This document shows positions 25,533 to 33,670 of a stretch of DNA of 42,480 bases, one piece after another. The DNA is from Sphaerochaeta sp. Lineage in GTDB: Bacteria; Spirochaetota; Spirochaetia; Sphaerochaetales; Sphaerochaetaceae. Both the position numbers and the translations under genes were made by a program. The DNA lies in contig SHOI01000005.1 in NCBI GenBank assembly GCA_004294855.1, forward strand, positions 1-42,480, given 5' to 3'. Numbering within the stretch: the first letter of the stretch is position 1; each line of letters starts with the position of its first letter. Under the pieces are notes generated by a model. That model saw only the letters and a program-made list of their open reading frames with translations, did no database searches and was not told the origin of the DNA.

Positions 25533-26061
25533 TCTCCCCCATAGCTTCGATCGTCCGGGCGATGATGTCATTGAGTTCAAGACCGAGCAGCTCCGCTCCT
25601 TTTGCGATGACTTCACGGTTCACCCCCTTGGCGAAGGAGGGGCTGGACCATTTTTTTCTGACGCTCTTCACACTCATCCCTTTCATCCGCTCCGGCCTCA
25701 TCAGGGCGTTCGCGTAGATCAACCCGGTGAGCTCATCAATCGTGTAGAGCACCTTTTCCATGAAATGGACCGGTTCAACATCACTGCAAAGACCCCATCC
25801 ATGGCTTACCACCGCTCGGATGAACGCTTCATCGACGTCGATCTCGGAGAGGAGCTTCGGAGCGACTTGGCAGTGTCGGTCGGAATAGAGGGCATAATCG
25901 ATGTCGTGAAGAAGTCCGACCAACGACCAGTAGGTCTCATCATATCCATAATGCCGAGCGAAGCTTTTCATCGTCGCTTCCACGCAATAGGCGTGGTGGA
26001 GATGAGCCTCATCGGGGGTGTATTTTTTCAAAAGAGCAAGCGCTTCACTTCGGGTGACCAT
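25510..26061 (-). CDS. HD domain phosphohydrolase-like protein
   Basis: The 183-residue soluble protein has the HD-fold metal pattern: H22/H23 in HLHHAYCVEATM, H52-D53 in GLLHDIDYALYSDRH, then a later histidine in AVVSHGWG and an aspartate in TIDELTGLI. Such small HD proteins hydrolyse phosphoesters, often of nucleotides, but this group has no assigned substrate that I can name. AAGGAGG stands before ATG 26061; the frame stays open further upstream without another Shine-Dalgarno. It is divergent from the cysteine-cluster gene. Confidence 0.82.
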   Translation of the reverse strand: MVTRSEALALLKKYTPDEAHLHHAYCVEATMKSFARHYGYDETYWSLVGLLHDIDYALYSDRHCQVAPKLLSEIDVDEAFIRAVVSHGWGLCSDVEPVHFMEKVLYTIDELTGLIYANALMRPERMKGMSVKSVRKKWSSPSFAKGVNREVIAKGAELLGLELNDIIARTIEAMGEISSEIGL

Positions 26062-26080
26062 GGTGTCCTCCTTTTGGCGA

Positions 26081-26109
26081 AGTATAGTAGGATATAAAAA
26101 AAGAGAAAA
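26081..26109 (-). promoter_or_regulatory. HD gene promoter
   Basis: Minus strand: TTTTCT (26104-26109), 17 bases, TATACT (26081-26086). The leader is short and contains AAGGAGG. The -35 match is weak. Confidence 0.4.
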
Positions 26110-26120
26110 GAGAAATCTCC

Positions 26121-26150
26121 TTGATATACTGCTGCATTTGGTGATATATT
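26121..26150 (+). promoter_or_regulatory. Promoter of the cysteine-cluster gene
   Basis: TTGATA (26121-26126), 18 bases, TATATT (26145-26150), then 11 bases to ATG 26162. The leader would be about 4-5 bases, too short for a Shine-Dalgarno. Confidence 0.45.
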
Positions 26151-26161
26151 CGCTCAGAATC

Positions 26162-26764
26162 ATGAATATACCCGCATGCACCGGAACCTACATCGAAGAA
26201 GTAATTGCTTCCCTAACTGAACTTTACACTGATGTCGAGAATGCAACCCATGCATTTGCCTCCCGCTATGGCATCGCCTGCCCGCCGGGGTGCGGATCGT
26301 GCTGCGAACACTTCATTCCCGATATCACCCACAGTGAGGCTGCCTACATCGCCGCCTATCTGCTCTTTGAACTCAAAGATGAAGAAATGATCGAAAGAGT
26401 TTATCGGCACAGCGGAGCGGGATGCCCGCTGTATCGGGCGGATACGCCCTTCCATTGCTCGGTGTATCCGGCACGGCCGCTCATCTGCCGATTGTACGCA
26501 TCCAGCGCCTACCATGACAAATACGGCAAAGCGCTCTTTCGATCCTGCAAATATGAGGAAACCAACACGATGCCCAAACATCTTTCCTTTGACGAACGGG
26601 TCGTAACGATGCAGGATTTTGCCTACCGCCTGCGCTCCCTTGATCGTGACCGGGGCCGGCTTTCGCTTCTTTCCGAGCTGCTCCCCAAGCTTTTGGAGCA
26701 GCTCCAATTCATCGCAGCGCTTGTTCCTGCTCAAGATGGCCCTGAAGAGCCATTGGCGGGGTAG
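26162..26764 (+). CDS. YkgJ-type cysteine-cluster protein
   Basis: The 200-residue protein carries the cysteine pattern of the YkgJ/UPF0153 family: C40-PPG-C44-GS-C47-C48, then C88, C99 in FHCSVYPARP and C109 in RPLICRLY. These are thought to bind zinc or an Fe-S cluster; the biological role is not established. The rest is helical and charged. ATG 26162 fits a promoter that ends 11 bases upstream; an in-frame reading from 26018 overlaps the divergent gene and its promoter and is unlikely. Confidence 0.82.
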   Translation: MNIPACTGTYIEEVIASLTELYTDVENATHAFASRYGIACPPGCGSCCEHFIPDITHSEAAYIAAYLLFELKDEEMIERVYRHSGAGCPLYRADTPFHCSVYPARPLICRLYASSAYHDKYGKALFRSCKYEETNTMPKHLSFDERVVTMQDFAYRLRSLDRDRGRLSLLSELLPKLLEQLQFIAALVPAQDGPEEPLAG

Positions 26765-26776
26765 GCTGTCCAAAAG

Positions 26777-26805
26777 TTAAAAAGATACATTTACAGGGGT
26801 ATAAT
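26777..26805 (+). promoter_or_regulatory. Orphan promoter with perfect -10
   Basis: TTAAAA (26777-26782), 17 bases, TATAAT (26800-26805). The next substantial gene starts 183 bases later and has its own promoter. The 15-codon frame starting at 26809 is too close to the -10 and has no Shine-Dalgarno. Confidence 0.4.
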
Positions 26806-26811
26806 AGCATG

Positions 26812-26890
26812 CAATTCCCAGAGTTCCGCAGCCAAAAGCGCGAAAGAGGCTTCTAACTCATTGCACCATTGGCAATTAATCTGAAGCTTC
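26812..26890 (+). ncRNA. Possible small structured RNA
   Basis: Downstream of the orphan promoter, GAGGCTTC (26846-26853) can pair with GAAGCTTC (26883-26890) with one G-T pair. It encloses a hairpin ATTGC/GCAAT (26860-26864 / 26872-26876). The gap is AT-richer than neighbouring genes. No terminator follows, so the 3' end is unknown and the call is weak. Nothing else was seen in the gap 26765-26951. Confidence 0.2.
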
Positions 26891-26951
26891 CAGCCATAAC
26901 ATCCGCTCAATTGTAGTATATCAATAACTGTCCTTCCTCTTGCTTTGTTTG

Positions 26952-26981
26952 TTGACTATGAGCGCACGGGTCATCAATAAT
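26952..26981 (+). promoter_or_regulatory. HAD-pgm operon promoter, predicted leaderless
   Basis: TTGACT (26952-26957), 18 bases, AATAAT (26976-26981), then 6 bases to ATG 26988. Confidence 0.5.
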
Positions 26982-26987
26982 AGCCGT

Positions 26988-27656
26988 ATGGCTACAAAGA
27001 TTAAAGCAATACTGTTTGATTTGGATGGGACGCTCATCGATACGATTGAAGACATCGCTGCGGCGTTCAGCGCCGCAATCGCCAAGGACGGGTTGGAGCC
27101 GGCTACGGTAGAGGAAACAAAACTCGTAGTGGGGCGGGGATTGGTAAACGCGTTGAAAGGGTTGCTGGAGATTCGTAATCATCCTGTGAGCGAAGAACGC
27201 TTTACCGAACTGTTTCACGTTTTGTACACCTATTATGAAGAACATCCGGTGGTATATTCAAAACCGTTCGATGGGATGATTGAATTGGTCAGCGGTTTGC
27301 AGGATACTTACCAACTGGGAGTCATCTCCAACAAAGACCATGAGCTGACCCTCAGGATCGTATCGGAATTGATGGGCGATGTCCCGTGGAGCGTCATTCG
27401 GGGGATGAACGACGAATATCCCCGAAAACCCGATGTTGGTGCATTCACTCCTTTTGTGAAAAAGATGGATTTGGGGCTTGAAGAAATGTTGCTCATCGGT
27501 GACAGTGAAGTAGATTACCAAAGTGCGAGGGGGGCGAACATGGATGTAATCCTTGTTTCGTGGGGATTCAGACCGCGCGAAGCCCTTGTTGCTCTTGAAG
27601 GGGCTTGTGTTGTTGATTCGGTTGAAGAGCTGAAGGAGGCGATTTATGCGTTATAA
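26988..27656 (+). CDS. HAD-superfamily hydrolase, phosphoglycolate phosphatase-like
   Basis: The 222-residue protein is another Gph/PgmB-type HAD phosphatase: motif I LFDLDGTLIDT (D11, D13), motif II VISNKDHE, a lysine in YPRKPDVGAF for motif III, and motif IV LIGDSEVDYQSARGANM. It lies directly upstream of a phosphohexomutase gene that starts inside its last eleven bases. That suggests a sugar-phosphate substrate rather than strictly phosphoglycolate; this is inference. ATG 26988 was chosen over an in-frame ATG at 26940 because the latter lies before the promoter. Confidence 0.88.
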   Translation: MATKIKAILFDLDGTLIDTIEDIAAAFSAAIAKDGLEPATVEETKLVVGRGLVNALKGLLEIRNHPVSEERFTELFHVLYTYYEEHPVVYSKPFDGMIELVSGLQDTYQLGVISNKDHELTLRIVSELMGDVPWSVIRGMNDEYPRKPDVGAFTPFVKKMDLGLEEMLLIGDSEVDYQSARGANMDVILVSWGFRPREALVALEGACVVDSVEELKEAIYAL

Positions 27657-29352
27657 TGAAAAGGACTTGAGACAAAAAGCGACTCTCTACCTTGAAGTAG
27701 AAACCGAAGAAGCGTTTCGAACTGAAGTAGAGACGGAATTGGAAAACGGCCAGTGGGCGGAGCTCTATGAGCGCTTCTATACCACCCTTTCTTTTGGAAC
27801 CGCCGGAATACGGGGCCTGCTTGGTGGCGGGACCAACCGGATGAATACATTCATGGTCCGAAAAGTCACTCAAGGGCTTGCTGACTACCTGAAAACCCAA
27901 TCGGATCATCCTTCGGTGGTGATCGGCTATGACAGTCGACACTACAGCGACGTGTTTGCCAAAGAGGCCGCCCTTGTCCTTGCCGCGAACGGCATCTCGG
28001 TCTATCTCTTTCCCGAGCTGAGGCCGGTGCCCATGATCAGCTACGCGGTACGGAATCTCAAAACCACCGCCGGAATCGCGATCACCGCCAGCCACAACCC
28101 CTCCGCCTACAACGGGTTCAAAGCGTACTGGAGGGATGGCGCGCAAGTGACCCCTCCGCACGATTTCCAAATCGCCGATCGGGCCAATGCGGTGTTGCCG
28201 AAACAGATTCGAACGATTACCGAAGAAAAAGCCCGCTCCAACGGCTTGCTTGTTCGGGTTCCGGATAAAGTGGAAGAAAGCTACTACAATGAGGTTCTTT
28301 CTTCCATTCGCAACATGGACATCATCAAAACGAGCAAAACCCTCGTTGCGTATACTCCCCTGCACGGCTCGGGCCTCAAGCCGGTTACCCGGCTCTTCGA
28401 TGAGGTGGGAATCGATTATGTCACCGTCAAGGAACAGGAAGAACCGGATGGATCGTTCCCGACGGTGAAGCTACCCAACCCCGAAGATCATGATGCGATG
28501 GCGTTGGTGTTGCGCCTTGCAAAGAAGAAGGGGGCGGATATTGTTCTGGGTACCGATCCGGATGCGGACCGCCTCGGAATCGCCATCCCGCTGAGTGATG
28601 AAAAGAAAGAATATCAGCTCTTGACGGGCAATCAGATCGCAGTCCTTCTAGCCGACTATCTGATGATGACCACCGGGCACCGGACGAAACAACCGGTCGT
28701 GGTGAAGTCGATCGTCACTACGGATCTGGTAAAAGCGATCGTCGAGAAGCGGGGCGGGGTCTGCAAGGATGTATTGACCGGATTCAAGTACATCGCCAAC
28801 GAGATGACACTCCTCGAAGGCCCGAAAGGGGAGGAGCAGTATTTTCTCTTCGGCTGTGAGGAAAGCTACGGTTACTTGACGATCAACATCGTCCGGGACA
28901 AGGATGCGGTTTCCACCGCCTTGGTCGCCGTTGAGATGCTCAGCTACTGGAAAGACCGGGGCAAGACGTTGATCGATCGCCTCGGAGAGATCTATCAGGA
29001 GTTCGGGTATTACACGGAGCGAGTCATCTCCGTTGATTTTGAAGGCGCCGCCGGGCAAGAAAAGATGGTCAAGGTCATGCAGTCCTTCCGCGACCTGACG
29101 GCGGGTGAGGAGCTGGTCGGGCGTAAGATCTTGCAGATCGAGGACTTGATGAACCCTCAAGAGGGCGGGCTTCCTCCGAGCGATGTGGTGATTTTCCATC
29201 TGGAAGGAGGTGAACGGGTGATTGTACGCCCCAGCGGAACCGAACCGAAGATCAAGTATTATCTTTTCTTTTCCACCGAAGCGGTGAACCGTGAAGCGTT
29301 CGATGCACACCTTGAGAGTCGAGTCAAGGAGATGAGGGAGGGACTTTTGTGA
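27646..29352 (+). CDS. pgm: Phosphoglucomutase/phosphomannomutase
   Basis: The 568-residue cytoplasmic enzyme interconverts hexose 1- and 6-phosphates through a phosphoserine. It has all four domains of the alpha-phosphohexomutase family: TAGIRGLLGGGTNRMN, the active serine S149 in TASHNPSAYNG, the metal loop GTDPDADRLG (302-311), the sugar-binding CEESYG and the phosphate-binding RPSGTEPKIKYY. Its length matches PgcA-type bifunctional glucose/mannose enzymes. Together with the Wza/Wzc pair it could supply precursors for envelope polysaccharide, but the genes are far apart. AAGGAGG precedes the ATG by seven bases; both ends overlap neighbouring genes. Confidence 0.95.
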   Translation: MRYNEKDLRQKATLYLEVETEEAFRTEVETELENGQWAELYERFYTTLSFGTAGIRGLLGGGTNRMNTFMVRKVTQGLADYLKTQSDHPSVVIGYDSRHYSDVFAKEAALVLAANGISVYLFPELRPVPMISYAVRNLKTTAGIAITASHNPSAYNGFKAYWRDGAQVTPPHDFQIADRANAVLPKQIRTITEEKARSNGLLVRVPDKVEESYYNEVLSSIRNMDIIKTSKTLVAYTPLHGSGLKPVTRLFDEVGIDYVTVKEQEEPDGSFPTVKLPNPEDHDAMALVLRLAKKKGADIVLGTDPDADRLGIAIPLSDEKKEYQLLTGNQIAVLLADYLMMTTGHRTKQPVVVKSIVTTDLVKAIVEKRGGVCKDVLTGFKYIANEMTLLEGPKGEEQYFLFGCEESYGYLTINIVRDKDAVSTALVAVEMLSYWKDRGKTLIDRLGEIYQEFGYYTERVISVDFEGAAGQEKMVKVMQSFRDLTAGEELVGRKILQIEDLMNPQEGGLPPSDVVIFHLEGGERVIVRPSGTEPKIKYYLFFSTEAVNREAFDAHLESRVKEMREGLL

Positions 29353-30095
29353 TCGAGTGCTATACGTTTGTCCGATACAATAAACCGGTATTGACGTTGA
29401 CCCCCTTTCTCCGGGAAGGGCATGACCTTCTTGGAGAGCAGGTGGTGATGTATGCCGGCGGAATGCTGAACGCCCAGCAAAAAGATCAGGCGACCTTCTC
29501 CCTCTTCAGCCAGATCGACTTTGCCGTTGACCGGTGGATTCAGGACAAACGGTATGTTCCCCGTCTCTTATTCAGTGCGCTCGCTTTCATGGTGAGCTAT
29601 CTCTTCTTCTCGCTGGTTGTGCGCGATCCGCTTCCGATGATCGATGAGCTCCTCATCTCCAGTGGGTGGGCGATCGTCGTATGGATTACCCTCTCCCGTC
29701 GAGATACCCGCTCGATCTTGGCTCAGGAGAACCGCCAGCGTTTGAAGATGATCGGGGGGAAGCGGAGTGAGCAAATCCAAGAGAACCTCTTTTCGATTGA
29801 AGAGTATCTTGATGTCTGTGCCAAAGCCGATACCAAGGAGCTTGCCAAGCAGCTTGTCGAGGGAACGCTCCCCCGCTGGACACACACCATCGAGGCAAGC
29901 GAGCGAAGCCTTCTTCGCACGCTGCTCGATCGGTATCTTGCGGTGTATGAAAAGCCGACCGCCCGTTGGATTCAGCGGCTGGATCGGTCGAGGGGGAAAG
30001 ACCTTGCTACGAAACTCTATCTTCAAGGTTCCGAGGGTTCGGTGGATCTCAGTCTGCTCGCCCTGAGGTGCGCTCTGAAGCAAAGCGAGGAATGA
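29349..30095 (+). CDS. Membrane-associated protein of unknown function
   Basis: I do not recognise this 248-residue protein. An N-terminal soluble part of ~70 residues is followed by two close hydrophobic segments (about residues 72-89 and 98-114) that would form a hairpin in the inner membrane. A charged, helical C-terminal domain of ~130 residues then lies on the same side as the N-terminus. No catalytic motif or signal peptide is visible. The GTG start overlaps the pgm stop (GTGA), and comEC follows after 15 bases, so it belongs to the HAD-pgm-comEC-rsmA transcript. Confidence 0.75.
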   Translation: MIECYTFVRYNKPVLTLTPFLREGHDLLGEQVVMYAGGMLNAQQKDQATFSLFSQIDFAVDRWIQDKRYVPRLLFSALAFMVSYLFFSLVVRDPLPMIDELLISSGWAIVVWITLSRRDTRSILAQENRQRLKMIGGKRSEQIQENLFSIEEYLDVCAKADTKELAKQLVEGTLPRWTHTIEASERSLLRTLLDRYLAVYEKPTARWIQRLDRSRGKDLATKLYLQGSEGSVDLSLLALRCALKQSEE

Positions 30096-30110
30096 CGCCC
30101 CTTAGGGGGC

Positions 30111-31646
30111 ATGGGCCTTCCTGTTCTGTGCATCCTCTTTTGCTATCTTTCGTATTCGCTCAGCCCCCTCTTTGATTACCGGTACCTTGCAGGGGGGCTG
30201 TTTTTGGGTTCATTGGGCCTTTTTCTCAGATGGGGCTCTTGGAGAAGATACGCCCTGTGCTCCTATTCGCTCATCATCTTCCTGCTCTACCTGCTCTTTG
30301 GCCGGGCGGTTCATCTCACCCGTTTCACCTGCGGATTGGAAACGAAGAGAATCACCGCTCTTGAAGGTGTTCTCTTGGAAGATTCGCTCCTGACCAAGAG
30401 CGCGAACCAACTGCTGCGCATCAAGGTGGCGTGGTGTGAAGCAGCGGATGGATCGGGCGCTTCGGCATCCGGGGTGTGCAGCGCTCTCGGTTCAAGTGAT
30501 GAGATCCTCTTCGCCTCCTCGACGATCCGGGTGGTCGGCGCCTTCCATGAGGAATCTTCCCTTTTCATCGCCGAGGATCTTCAGGTCCGTGACATCCCTT
30601 CATTTGCTCGATGGCGGCGTTCCGCTCTGGAATGGATTCGACGGAGGCTGGAGAAATCAGTCTCCGATGAAAAAGCCCGATCCCTTGCTTTCATGCTTCT
30701 CCTCGGTCAAAGCGACAGCAGCGCCTTTCCCCTCAAGGAGCTGGCTCGGAGAACCGGTCTTTCCCATCTGCTCGCCCTTTCAGGGATGCATCTTTCAGTG
30801 TTTCTGGGTCTCAATACGGCTCTTTGTTCCCTGTTTCTCGGTTCCTACCGGGCGAAGCGGGCGGGGCTGGTCCTTCCCTGTCTGTTTGTGCTCATCGCCG
30901 GTCCCAAACCTTCCTTGATTCGAGCTCTTGGGTTGGCTCTCTGCTCCCTGATTCCTTTCGGCTCTCATGGCAGACGCTATTCCTACCTGCTTGCCCTTTC
31001 CTTGCAGCTTCTTTGGTTTCCGTACAGCGTGGGATCGCTGGCGTTTCTCTTCAGCTGGGTGGCGTATACGATGATATATATCGCCCCGATGCTTCCCGCG
31101 TTTCCGTGGAAAACCGGAACGTTGGCGGTATTGGCGATCGCCCCCGCCACGCTTCTCCTTGAGGGTAGCTGGAATGCCGGAGGAATATTCCTGACGCCGG
31201 TCGCCGGATTGCTGATCAACCTGTCGATGATCTCCTCCCTCCTTGTTCTGATCGGCGGTTCGTCCTTCGCCCGAGTGCTTCTTCGGTGTGATGGATTGCT
31301 CAATGACCTGCTTCTTTGGGGCGCCTCATCAAACCTTGTTTTTGGCTGGAAAGGGTACGCAATCGCGCTCGCTTTCGTGTTGACCCTCTTCTTTGCTCTC
31401 ATCTATGCTAAAAGGAACCTATTGAAGCAGGAGACCCATGAGCTGGACCTTTCCCTACGATTCACCCAACGCGATCACCGCCCTTCTGGAGGAGGAGGGG
31501 CTGGCGATGAGCAAGAAGTTTGGACAAAACTTCCTCATCTCGAACTCGAGCCGGAGCAGGATCGTCGATCTGCTCGATGTGCAGGGGGGATCGAAGGTCT
31601 GGGAAGTGGGGCCGGGGATCGGTGCGATCACCGCCCTTCTTCTTGA
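30111..31646 (+). CDS. comEC: ComEC/Rec2-type membrane protein
   Basis: ComEC forms the inner-membrane channel for single-stranded DNA in natural transformation. The 511-residue frame has N-terminal membrane segments, a soluble OB-like part (~80-165) and the competence domain with LSHLLALSGMHLSVFLG (LSGMH at 223-227), followed by several membrane helices to about residue 430. The C-terminal metallo-beta-lactamase domain of long ComEC proteins is absent. From residue 443 the frame runs for 209 bases inside rsmA and yields a polar Gly/Arg/Glu-rich tail unlike the rest. This may be a lost stop codon or a sequencing indel. No other competence genes are in the window. Confidence 0.82.
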   Translation: MGLPVLCILFCYLSYSLSPLFDYRYLAGGLFLGSLGLFLRWGSWRRYALCSYSLIIFLLYLLFGRAVHLTRFTCGLETKRITALEGVLLEDSLLTKSANQLLRIKVAWCEAADGSGASASGVCSALGSSDEILFASSTIRVVGAFHEESSLFIAEDLQVRDIPSFARWRRSALEWIRRRLEKSVSDEKARSLAFMLLLGQSDSSAFPLKELARRTGLSHLLALSGMHLSVFLGLNTALCSLFLGSYRAKRAGLVLPCLFVLIAGPKPSLIRALGLALCSLIPFGSHGRRYSYLLALSLQLLWFPYSVGSLAFLFSWVAYTMIYIAPMLPAFPWKTGTLAVLAIAPATLLLEGSWNAGGIFLTPVAGLLINLSMISSLLVLIGGSSFARVLLRCDGLLNDLLLWGASSNLVFGWKGYAIALAFVLTLFFALIYAKRNLLKQETHELDLSLRFTQRDHRPSGGGGAGDEQEVWTKLPHLELEPEQDRRSARCAGGIEGLGSGAGDRCDHRPSS

Positions 31647-32343
31647 ACGGGGGGTCCGCCTGACCGCCTTTGAACTGGATCACGGGTTTTGCCGGATTCT
31701 TCGCACCCGAGCGTTCGGTGATGAACCTCATTTTACGCTCATCGAAGGGGATGCCTTGAAGACGCTTTTTACAGCCCTGAGAGAAAAGGGCACCCCCGAG
31801 CGTCTCTGCGGAAACCTTCCCTATAATATCGGCTCGATTCTGGTTGCCCGGCTTCTTGAAGGAGAAAGCCGGCCCAACCGGATGGTCTTCACCGTTCAGA
31901 AGGAAGTGGCGGAGCGGATATGCGCCGGTGAAGGATCGAAGAATTGGTCCTCCTTCTCACTGCTTGCCCAGGCGGACTATGATGTGGGGATCGGATTCGA
32001 TATTTCCCCCGGTTCCTTCTATCCCCCGCCGAAGGTCACCTCCTCGGTGGTCGTGTTTCAGCTTCGATCAGTGAGTCGGATTCCACAGGCGGATCGTCAT
32101 GCATTCTACCTCCTTGTGCGCGAACTTTTCGGGCAGCGGCGGAAAACGCTTCGGAACAATCTGCTTCAATCGAAGGTGGGGGCTCGAATCGGCAAGGAGG
32201 GGGTTGATGGGCTTCTCTTTCAAAGCGGGATAGAGCCTTCAAGACGGCCCGAGACGCTCCTCTGGGCGGAGATCCTCTCCCTCAGTGCACATCTGAGCTC
32301 GATTCCAGCCACCCGTAGCGAAGGAACATCGCAAGGCCGATGA
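31438..32343 (+). CDS. rsmA: 16S rRNA (adenine1518/1519-N6)-dimethyltransferase
   Basis: RsmA (KsgA) dimethylates two adjacent adenosines in helix 45 of 16S rRNA during 30S assembly. The 301-residue protein has KKFGQNFLIS (26-34), the SAM motif VWEVGPGIGAITALLLE and the catalytic NLPY (126-129), followed by the helical C-terminal domain. The first 23 residues (YDSPNAITALLEEEGLAM) look like the extension found in spirochaete homologues. That, and CAGGAG upstream, supports ATG 31438 over ATG 31507. The 5' end overlaps the comEC frame by 209 bases and the 3' end overlaps the convergent MATE gene by 62 bases. Confidence 0.93.
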   Translation: MSWTFPYDSPNAITALLEEEGLAMSKKFGQNFLISNSSRSRIVDLLDVQGGSKVWEVGPGIGAITALLLERGVRLTAFELDHGFCRILRTRAFGDEPHFTLIEGDALKTLFTALREKGTPERLCGNLPYNIGSILVARLLEGESRPNRMVFTVQKEVAERICAGEGSKNWSSFSLLAQADYDVGIGFDISPGSFYPPPKVTSSVVVFQLRSVSRIPQADRHAFYLLVRELFGQRRKTLRNNLLQSKVGARIGKEGVDGLLFQSGIEPSRRPETLLWAEILSLSAHLSSIPATRSEGTSQGR

Positions 32344-33664
32344 TTCCCCTCAGCAGGAGGTCGGAGGCCATGCCGATCCAGATTCCCACCAGGCCGAGGG
32401 AGGTGTAGCGAACCATGAAGAGTGCCAGAGGCAGCCTGACCACCCACATCCCGGCGATCGAGATATAGAAGGGACGGCGGGTGTCCCCCGAACCGCGGAA
32501 CACTCCGAAGACGAGCATCGAGAGACCGAACGCCGGTTCGACGAACGCTTCGATCCGCAGGATCGTGGTTCCCAAAGCGATGACGTTCTGATCCCGGGTG
32601 AAGAATCCCATCAGGTAGGGAGCGGTGAAATAGAGCACCACGCCCATCGTGGTCATCAGGAGCGTTCCGATCAGGGTCGTCGCGTTTCCGAAGCGCTTTG
32701 CCAATGTCTTGTCTCCCCGGCCGAGCGACTGGGCGACGAGGGTCGTCGCCGCAGTGGAGACTCCGCTTGCGGGCAGATAGGTCATCGCTTCGGCGGTGTT
32801 TGCCAAAAAGTGGGCCGCCAGCGCGGTCGTGCCCAGCGATCCGACGATTTTGGTCAGAACGATCTGTCCGAAGGAGAGGGTGGAGCGCTCAAGCCCCACG
32901 GGAAGCCCGAGGCGAAACGCATTTTTTTGAATTTCCCTGTTCAGTGCGAATGATTGATTCAGCTCCAGCTGAATGATCGAAGGCCGAGTCAGCCAGATGA
33001 TGAAGAGGAGAATCGCCGTAATCGTCACCGCCAAGCTTGTCGCGATCGCAGCTCCTTTCACCCCCAGACCCAGCCCATGAATCGTGATCGGGCCGAGATC
33101 CACTTCACCGAAAATGAAGAACATATTGAGGATAATGTTCAGTATATTGTTGAGGGTGTTCAGAAGAAGCGGGGTTCGGGTATCGCCGCTGAGGCGCATC
33201 AACGAACTGATCGTGATCATCAGGAGGTTCGGAAGGTAGGCGAGGGCGATGACGGTGTAATAGCCGCGGGCGAGGGTTTGGACGTGTTCTTCCGCTCCGA
33301 TCCACTTTGGAAGCACTTGGGCGATGAGGGTGAAGACGGTCGAGAGAATAGCTCCGAAGATCAGGGCTGTCACCAGAACTTGGCGGGTGATCATTCTTGC
33401 CCGCTCAAATCGGCGCCCTCCGATGTTGCGCGCCATCAAGACCGCGTACCCGATCGCAAACGCATTCATCCATCCGTTGACGAGCCAGATCGTCGAGGTG
33501 GGGACGCTGACTGCGGCGGTGGCCGCTGCTCCCAGAGAGCCGACCATCGCCGAGTCGACATACGTGACGGAAACCTGAAGGATCTGCTCCAGGATCGCCG
33601 GCCATGCAAGAGTCCAGATGATCAGGCCGATCGATTTTTCCTGATCGAGCAGTCCCTCGGTCAT
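32282..33664 (-). CDS. MATE family multidrug/cation efflux protein
   Basis: The 460-residue inner-membrane protein has twelve hydrophobic segments in two homologous halves, as in MATE exporters that expel drugs or metabolites in exchange for Na+ or H+. Typical features are WPAILEQILQVSVTYVDSAMVGSLG at the N-terminus and the equivalent GLPVGLERSTLSFGQIVLTKIVGSLG in the second half, each with the xNPx-like region of the fold. AGGAG lies a few bases before the ATG. It starts six bases after the pta stop and is probably cotranscribed with pta. Its substrate is not predictable. The 3' end overlaps rsmA. Confidence 0.92.
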   Translation of the reverse strand: MTEGLLDQEKSIGLIIWTLAWPAILEQILQVSVTYVDSAMVGSLGAAATAAVSVPTSTIWLVNGWMNAFAIGYAVLMARNIGGRRFERARMITRQVLVTALIFGAILSTVFTLIAQVLPKWIGAEEHVQTLARGYYTVIALAYLPNLLMITISSLMRLSGDTRTPLLLNTLNNILNIILNMFFIFGEVDLGPITIHGLGLGVKGAAIATSLAVTITAILLFIIWLTRPSIIQLELNQSFALNREIQKNAFRLGLPVGLERSTLSFGQIVLTKIVGSLGTTALAAHFLANTAEAMTYLPASGVSTAATTLVAQSLGRGDKTLAKRFGNATTLIGTLLMTTMGVVLYFTAPYLMGFFTRDQNVIALGTTILRIEAFVEPAFGLSMLVFGVFRGSGDTRRPFYISIAGMWVVRLPLALFMVRYTSLGLVGIWIGMASDLLLRGIIGLAMFLRYGWLESSSDVH

Positions 33665-33670
33665 ATGCTC

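Noticed and set aside
26809-26856. 15-codon frame after the orphan promoter
   Set aside because: The ATG is only three bases after the -10 and has no Shine-Dalgarno, so it would not be in the transcript.
30093-30113. GCCCCTTAGGGGC hairpin before comEC as a regulatory element
   Set aside because: Only five pairs with a minimal loop; it overlaps the G-rich Shine-Dalgarno region but is too small to claim regulation.
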